From Apostichopus parvimensis (Eukaryota > Echinodermata > Holothuroidea > Aspidochirotida > Stichopodidae): DNA of 60,990 nucleotides. Numbering within the stretch: position 1 is the first letter of the stretch; each line of letters begins with the position of its first letter. A program made the position numbers and the translations under genes. Positions 46,601 through 55,600 of this stretch are shown in pieces. Location: assembly GCA_000934455.1 (NCBI GenBank), contig KN890479.1:1-60990 (forward strand), read 5' to 3'. The notes beneath the pieces are model-generated. The model saw only the letters and a list, made by a program, of their open reading frames with translations. It was not told the origin of the DNA and searched no databases.

Positions 46601-49600
46601 CCTGTTTGAAGGTGTATTTGTAGAGCAGAGCAAAGAACTCAACCACAGGAAAGTGAGTATTGCTATTAAATCTCTTATGAACTCGCTACCACTACCCTCC
46701 CTTCCTCCAGCTCCCCCCTCCACCCCACACCTACAAAGGAAAAAATGTGCATACATGTTACAATCCTGACTGATGACTCTTACCTGTTTGAAGGTGTATT
46801 TGTAGAGTAAAGCTAAGAACTCAACCACAGGAAAGTGAGCATTGCTTTCAAACCTCTTTAAGTGAACATCAACAAAGAGCCTCAGAAAATCGGTAAATTT
46901 CTCAACATAACTGTGAAAAAAATGAAAGGAAATGACACCATGGTGAAAGAAAATCATATTTTACTATTAGCATTTTCCCATATAACCATGTCATGGATAA
47001 GACATTAAAATGCAACCCATCCATTTCTGTTTGTGATTTTTTTGCACAAATGGAAGCATACCCATGTTAGCTGCACATGTGAAGGAAAATTGTGCTGTGT
47101 GGGGTGTACAGTTCAGCACTCATATATCTTTGTACTTTTACACACGTTTCAAAGGATGTTGACAAGCTGATTGTCAGTAGCCCATACATGCTGTTCGGCT
47201 GTGAGGTTAGGTAGTCCGAATACTGTAATAAGGAGCCACGGAGGCACCCGGCACAGAAGAATTTTTGAGCCCTGCTTCATGTTGGGCACTTTGTGAAATA
47301 ATGACTATTTGTCTAATTTTCTTCCAAAGTTCCTGAATTCCATCTCTTAACTGGAAAAAAGTTTCAACACTTTTGTGGTAGTTTAATTTTTATTTTTGTG
47401 GGCAAATTTAATTTCTCTCGTATATCACGAATCAAGAGAGTTTTTAGCTACCTTTAAAAGTAAAAGTAACACAAAAAGTTTACGCTAGTCCCAGAGAACT
47501 ACTCGGTACAATGTTCAGTTGAAATTATGGAATGACTAACACAGGGATGTGTTACATTTAGATGTTTGTCTCCAAGGTTTAATTTTTCTTCCAGCATCGA
47601 GCAGTAAAATATACTCTATTAAAAGATAAATCGGTTCGATCAATTCTCACCTCGAATCGAGCTCCGTCAGCTGATTTCCGACCGATTGCGAAGTCGTGTC
47701 CTTTGTGAGCTTCTGCAAGAGCTGGAACGTCTGCTGAAACATTTTTAACAGGAATTCCTCAAAATCCACGGGAACACAGTTTTTGCCCACTATTTCGTTG
47801 ATGCAGTTCATAGCGAGGACTCCTATGGAGGAACTACCGCTGGTGCTGAAGCTACTGTTGGCCTTGGAGGGCGACGTCGCCTGGTGCACCGAATGAATAT
47901 CGCAACCAAAGTTAGCAAGGTGAAAAATGACTGTCAATAGATTTGAGGAAATGTGGGCCGACAAGGGCATCCAACTGAAAAAATGAGTCAGACAATTCAA
48001 GCACAGAGAGGTTAACAGTTCGCTCTCGTGGTCCAGAGGCGGGAGCGGCTGAAGATTCTGTTTGTTACTCGGGGGAGTCTTGAACATGGTGCGTATCAGA
48101 TGGCTCCCTGAGGGTGGAAAATGAGAAGTAAGTGCTAAACGTGATGTCTCTGTAGTCTTGAAGATAGCAAACAATTTCAGCCACTTACGAACAGCTTACA
48201 GAATCTGCTGGTTAACAATAAGTTCATGATGGCATATTCCTGACTTGCAACACACATCAGTTACTGTACAGGTGTGTGACAGCAGCCCTATTATATTTGT
48301 TGAAAAGAAGCAGTGATGCAGAGCATATTTAGATATGGAAACCTTGCCAATTCTTTCAATCACGACTGCTGAGCGACTTAACATGTGATTACGTTCTTAA
48401 TGTCTACTGGCAGAAGATACAAGTGCCATTTTTTTCTACTGGCAAAGAGCAACAATTCACTGGCCTGTTGCATGTAGCAAATTACAATGCAAAATGGGCA
48501 AAGATGTAGCCGGTAGCAGTTTTCTTACACAGAAACAGTATTTTCAGTACAAATGTCATAAGCAATATTAAAAAAATTATAAAACTGTTACATTGAATGT
48601 CAATTATTCTCTGATAAATGTTTAAATGTTTGAATTCTCTGATAAATGTTTCATGTGATAAATGTTTCTGGAAGTTTCGTTAACTCACATCATAAACAAA
48701 CAGATACATCATTAGCAAATATCAAATTTCAAATTTTGGAGAGAGTCATAAATATGAAATAATAGAGGGTGAGACCAACCTGACTGTAATGGAGAAGATC
48801 CGTAAGCCACATGAGAGGGGCTACCGTCATCATTATCCCCATGGGTAGGGGAGGGTGGGGGAGTGGAAGTCGTCACCAACTGTCGATGTTTGTCTAATAT
48901 AGTTTCCAGAATATCTGGAAGAAAAATATACGTATCATTTTTTAAGTAAAATATACTGTATTTTAAAGAAAATAGGCCAAAGGGGGGGGATGGGGGTATA
49001 AGACCATTGTTTGTAATAATAATGATATCACAAAACAGCTACAAATCATGGAGAAGTGTTACCTAGCCACTTAACGTTTCTTCTCAAAAGGTAATAACTT
49101 ACCACATCGGTTGTTTAATTTTTTTTGGTATGCTACCCTGGGCTTCGTTCAATCAGCACATCACACCCCAAATAGAAGTTTATAGCAAGTTTATATGTGC
49201 AGTATCAGATGGAGTGGTGGTATAATGTGGCAACGAGACATAAGACCATTTCTTCACCTTTGGTCTTTACCTAATTTATGTCACTCCATCATGCCCTATT
49301 ATTGTTACAAGATTTCTTGTACGTCAAACAGATCCACTTACAAACATGCTTCATACTTACATAGTAATATATACAACAAATGTATACTAATTCAAAAGCT
49401 CTAACACGATACCAGCAACCTTCCACCCAACCCCTAAATCAACCCTTCCCAACCTAACTCACACTTCCCTCCTGTCAATCGGTATATTAGCTAAGCTGTT
49501 TAATATAATAATAAATACTACTTCCAAGGCCCTAACATGGTACCATGCCCCTTCTACTAACCCCAACCTCCCCAAAACACCTCCCCAAATCTAACTAACA

Positions 49601-52600
49601 TTTCCCTCCTGTCATTCAGTATATTAGCTAAACTGTTTAATATAATAATAAATACTACTTCCAAGGCCCTAACATGGTACCATGCCTCTTATACTAACCC
49701 CAACCTCCCAAAACACCCCACCCAATCTAACTCACATTTTCCCTCCTGTCACTCGCAATATTAGCTAACCTGTATATTGTATAATATAACACGGAATACT
49801 GCTTAAAATGGTACCAGCCTCCTCCTCCAACCCATCCCCTCAACTCACCATCCCATCCTCCTTTTAACCCCAATCTAACCTTTCATCCTGCCACGTGCAA
49901 AAACCCAGATAAACTCTACAGTAGCGAAAACAACACAATAATAAAGATTAAGATATGTTTGTCAGTTCTGTGAGAATAGAGTGATCATTTACGTGTGATA
50001 ATGCCAAATATGCTAGGTATCTGTTCCTCCAAAAGTTTTCGGAGTTGCTCCTTCCTGTCAGCACTGAGGTCCTCTCGAGGTGACACCAGTTCCTCTGAGG
50101 TTGTCAACAACATTTGGAGTCCCATGCTGGTGGTACCCTGCTGCTGGATCAGCTGTAACCAAAGAGCCAGTGTCCATTAGAAATACATAACATAGAGAAA
50201 AGGATTCGTTTGTTCTACGGTCTTATATCCAAACAGATTTATCTAGGCATAAATATTCAGATCAAAAATGTCTCTGTAACATTTTAGTCACCGTTCTGAA
50301 CACTAGAGGGTTGTGTTTGAGGTTTGCAATTTGGTTTAAAATATTGAAAGTATATTATTATAATTATTATTATATGGCTGATGCTAACAAATCACCAGCT
50401 TTTGCAACACTGAGGTGGAAATCCAGATCAGGGATACAAAGTCACCATTTACGGTGTGAAAAGACCACTTGCCTCATAGGTTATATCATTAATTTATGTC
50501 ATTAGTGCTCAAACAAGCAGATTAGGGATAACAGTGTCAACAAAGGCATTTTAGCTTCATTCCTTATTATTCACTCTGTATTGGTGGTAACAAATCAACA
50601 CCTTTCCTAATAAAGTGTTGTGCTGGAAACCCTGATCAGGGATTAAATATCAACAATGGTATCTTTGCTTAACTCATTATTCACTCTATATTGTTGGTGC
50701 TAACAAATCAATACCTTTCCTAATGCTTTGATGAAAATGCTGACCAGGGATATAAAAGATGAAATAAATCAAGTAAACAGAGAGCACAAACCTGAATAAT
50801 GTTGTTAAAGAAGTCCGGATAGAAGTGAGGCCAATCTAACTTCCCGATACAGACTAGGACTTTGATTAATTTATTCCGTATGGATAGTTGCATGGACTTG
50901 TGATTCGTAAGTAAATATTTGGTCAAGACATTTCTGATCTCGAGCTTTTCTGCTGGAGGGAGTCCAACCCACTGTCTGTTGATGAGGTTCTGGGAAAGAA
51001 CGTGAAAACAAAATGAAAATATTAAACAAATAATAAATATTATCAACAGAAGTGTACCTATGTCCTAGCAATCAATGAAAGTGTTATTGATATGTAGGGT
51101 GGTTTTAATGTGGCATACCTGTTACCGGTACAAAATCCATGATTTTTTTCACCTAGTAACTCATCATTCCACATATAAAATAAAAGTAACAAATAAGACA
51201 ATGATGTTACAAATATTACCAGCAAATGCTCTAAAAGTGTTTACACAGCAATGCAAGTGATGATTTCAACAAACATATGACTAAGTTTGGTAGAGACAAT
51301 ATTAAAGATCTGAAATCATGGTGACACATGCTTAACCTTCAAAGAAATTTTTATTGCCACCCAGAAATTCTCTTTCCTCGTTGAGACATTAAATTGTCTG
51401 AATTATCACACTTCTCAATGTCCGAAAAATAAGATAGTGATTCCAAACCACAAGGATAGAATGTTTCTAAATTTTTACCAAGTTTTAACATGTTAAAATT
51501 TCAGGCCAGTACTGGTGGCTTTTACAGTATATTTTTTTACTGAAAATGGGATCCAGTCCATTCGGTCATATCATTTTTTGTCTTTTATCGCCACAAGCCT
51601 TGCTATGAGATGAATTTGAGTTTCTGTGATAGAGTGCTATTGGTCAGAATCGATCAGTTATCACCTCTACGCTCACAGGAATGTGTACAGACTTCGTGTA
51701 CGGCTGTGATTCAAAAAATTGCTCAGATAACAAATATCTGAACCACATATTAAGAAGAAAACCGAGTTAGGGAATTCTGGAACGTTTTAACTCTTCAAAA
51801 GATTGCTAACTTCATTTCACCGAGAAATTTCCATTTTAATCGCTATTTTACTTTCAGAAATTTGAACTTTCCTCGCTACAGTGTAGCTTGCTAATGATAG
51901 CATCCCCGCAGCCCCTGAAACGAAGTGCCGCGATGACATCACAGCGCTTATCGTTCTCCACTGTTCAAAATATATTAGATTAAGCTGGCGCGAGGTTAAA
52001 AAATTCACTTCTCCTGAATCATAGGATGGAAAAATCCCCGAACTAGGACTTTGGTGATGAAAAAAATTATGGAGTGCTTTTCAAATACCCAATAGACTGC
52101 CACTCAAAAATTTCTTTTAAGGCCATTCAGCACATGTCCAAAGTCCAGTTCTATTAAAAGGCACCAATGTCACTCTAAGCACCACATAGGGAACCAAGTT
52201 GTGTGAATGTAAAACCTAACACCACATATGTACACTTGGGCACCACTATAATAGCTATACTATATCTTTGCTAAATATCGACAGAAAGAGCTTATGGCAA
52301 AACCCTTTGTCTAAAGTCTGCTGTCTTTTCATAAATGACATTTAACATTCAGCCTGGCTTTGCAACTCTTTATTATTACGGATGAAAGCTTCCTAGCCAA
52401 ATTTTACATCGAAGAATTATGTCCATGCAGTAGTCATTACTGTCATAAACTAGTGTTTGCTACTTTAACACATTAACACCCAGCAAGCACTGGGTGTTAA
52501 AGTGTGTAGCAGTAGTAATAACTTGAGTACTGTACATTGGGTCTGATGTGTGTTATGTGGGAGGAAGCACAAATATGCTGCTATGAAATTAATAAGAAAG

Positions 52601-55600
52601 AAAAAAGAAGCATAGCCTTTGTACCCCTTCTAAGCTAAAACAGACCACAGTTAGAAAGGATCATACACCACAGTTGGCAAAAAAAAGGCAAAAATTATGT
52701 ATACAACAAGATACTTTGCTCAGTACAACAGAGCTATATACCATCCAATTTAAAATTCACTGTTACTAAAATGTCCGGATTTTGTTTCCTTCTTAGAATC
52801 TTTTTGCCATGGCTTTACCGTCAAAGTCAGCAAATACAGAGATTAACAACAAATGTTTCACACTCAGTATGAGTGTTTTCTCTGAATAAAATGGTTTTCT
52901 ACTTTCAGCAGAATCTTTAACCAGTACATAACACTGATACAAGATGGCAGCTGTTCAGATATTTCTTTGTGAATTGCTACTCGGCATTTGGTGTTTTACG
53001 TCAGAGAGAATCTGTATGGCCTTACCTCGAAGACACTGAGTGTATACATCAGCACATACTCATTCCTGGTATGACCCAAGAAATAGAAGCACTGGTGCCA
53101 CGCTCCTTGTTGGGAGCTGAAGTTATTCAGCAGTTCCTCTGAAGAGAGTAAACAAATAACAGAAATGAATGCCTGGATCAAAAAAATTAAAATGAAGCTT
53201 AAAGAGGCCTAATCACAACATTACCTACACAAGACCTAATCAGAAAGAAATCCACTGCTAATAACAGTAATAAGGAGAAGACTGTCACATTGTTATAAAC
53301 TTTCATTTTAACCTTCAGTTGCTACTTAAACAGCAGATTCAGCAAACGTACCAGGTATTGGCAAATACATGGTGGCTATTGATGATACTAAGCACACCCT
53401 AGAAGTTTCATTTAAAATTATTTGAGAAATTTACTTGTCCATTCGATTCTGTTAAATCTGTCAGTCAGGCCGTGAACTACATCCACGTAAATCCAACGCA
53501 AGTCCAAACAAACAATCCTTCGTGCACATGAAATTGTGTTTTATTTGAAATTCACAGTTGAAGAAACCCAAAACATTTCAAGAGGTTAAATGAGCTGCAT
53601 TGTGAAATGGATTACGGGGAGGGGAAGACGAGCTCCTGCAAATTGAGGATGGTAAATTGTAAAGAGATTTTGTAACATTTTGAAGAGGAGGTGGTGAAGG
53701 AGGTAAGAAACTGATTTGAATGTTCAACATCGGCACAACAAGTCCATAAATTTCTAAACCATCGAGCTGAAAGTTTAACTACGGCCTTGATATCAGTATT
53801 TAAGTGTTATTTCATTCTTTGTTCCTGTGTTACAGAGGAACAACAGGAGGCCAATGTAAGTTTGAATAAATAATACTAGATTACAGGAAAGAAAAAATAT
53901 TGGGGGCATCCAAGCCAGAACTTCTTTGTTCTTTCAAAACATCTTATCCTGATTCAGATTCATAGAAATTTATTTCAGTCACATTTGAAACAACATAATG
54001 ATACAAAGAACATGATCATTTTTAAGAGAAAGAGATTGAGGAGTGCCCGCAAGAAGCTTGGAGTAGCTTAAAAACGTGAATACCCCCTCCCTTTGAGACA
54101 AAGTTCTCTTACCAATATCTTTCTTCCTTTGATTACTAGTTGAAATTGCAAAAAACTCATTCATGAGCACTTCAAGAGCCCTCAGAGAAGCCTCCTCTGA
54201 TGACGACGCCTAAACGAAAAAAAAAAAAAGACGAAAATTATGAAATGTTCAGAGTTATTGCTGCAAAAAAAACAATGGATTGTTCCTTGGATGACCAGTG
54301 ACATTGAAATATGCCATAGCCTACACGTATGTGCTAAACCATCTCTGTTAAGGCATTATTAAACATTGGGTGTTCCGGAGTAAATTCTAATTTGCAAGCA
54401 CTGACTGGTGCACATTGCACATTTAGGTCTCGCTATGACCCAAAATGTGCATCTCATACATGCAACAATGATATATAGAAGCTGTTTGCCATAGCGTAGA
54501 ATAATAGTCTACAATTTGATGAAAATATGTTCAAACACATTCAGTCGTCAATACTGAATCCATTTTGTTTATTCTTGCTTTCTTTATTCAAACCATGAAT
54601 TTACTCTAAATTCAAATCTACTGTACATCTGCACTTTACGATAGATTCATTAATAATTTCAAAGGTTTTAGTAAAAATACCGTGCATGGGAGGTGGGGGA
54701 GGGCATGAGGGGAGGGGATCCATAGTTGAATGATGTACAGTCAGACGTTGACACAAAAGATGTGTGTATACACACCATCACCTTATTTCTAAAACTGCAA
54801 TCAGCTTGAGCACAAAATGATTAACAGAAAAGAACCTTTTCATTACAAAGTTGATGCTTGACAATTAACACTATGCTGTTTTTGGAAGCAATATACATGT
54901 ACATATCTGCCTAGAAAGTTTTTTTTTTATTATTGAAATCCCACTGAAGCGTACCTTAGCATTTCATCGTTCAATTTCAAATACACACACGAATCGTACA
55001 ATACATTTTTGAGTGTCACCGCACTCGGACATTTCTGTGATATCAGGCAGGCTGTACATATCAATGCAGTTACAGTATGTCTCCGGTGGGATTGTAGTCA
55101 GAGAAGGGAAGATACAAGTTACTGTACCATTTGACCTCTTATGGAATATATAGGATTATACTGCTGGTGCTCTATCTAAAATTTTAATTTGTTGCCATGG
55201 TGGATTAAACATTTTAATTTCTGCGGTGGATTTTCCACATAAATACTGTGTCTCAGGGAAACTTTTCAGTCATTTCTTGGACCATAAAAGGAGTCCGAGA
55301 TTCTGTTGACATGTCTACGCATCATGTACAGTGATGCAAAGTCACGGACAATTTTCAGCAAATCATTGAAATTTGTAGAAAAACAAAAACTTTTCTATGA
55401 TTTTCAACAGGAGTTAAAACATAAATAGTACTACTGTAATAATCTGATATATATTGCCAGTGTTTTTCATTAGACCCTTTATTGCTGCACGATGGGTTCT
55501 TCACTTAGGCCCATGTAGTAAATGTGTTAATGCCATTGTTTGTTCTAGTTAAAATCCTGCTTCTTGCACAATGAGAATAAATATCATCATCAAAGCTGCA

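Noticed and set aside
46422..46646. Extra XPO6 exon encoding VEFFALLYKYTFKQ
   Set aside because: It lacks the 5' half of the exon, and the nearest upstream AG gives a frame with an early stop; treated as a duplicated fragment.
51817..52008. GC-richer stretch with a 63-codon minus-strand frame inside XPO6 intron 3
   Set aside because: The flanking exons already join in phase, and the peptide has no counterpart in exportin-6.
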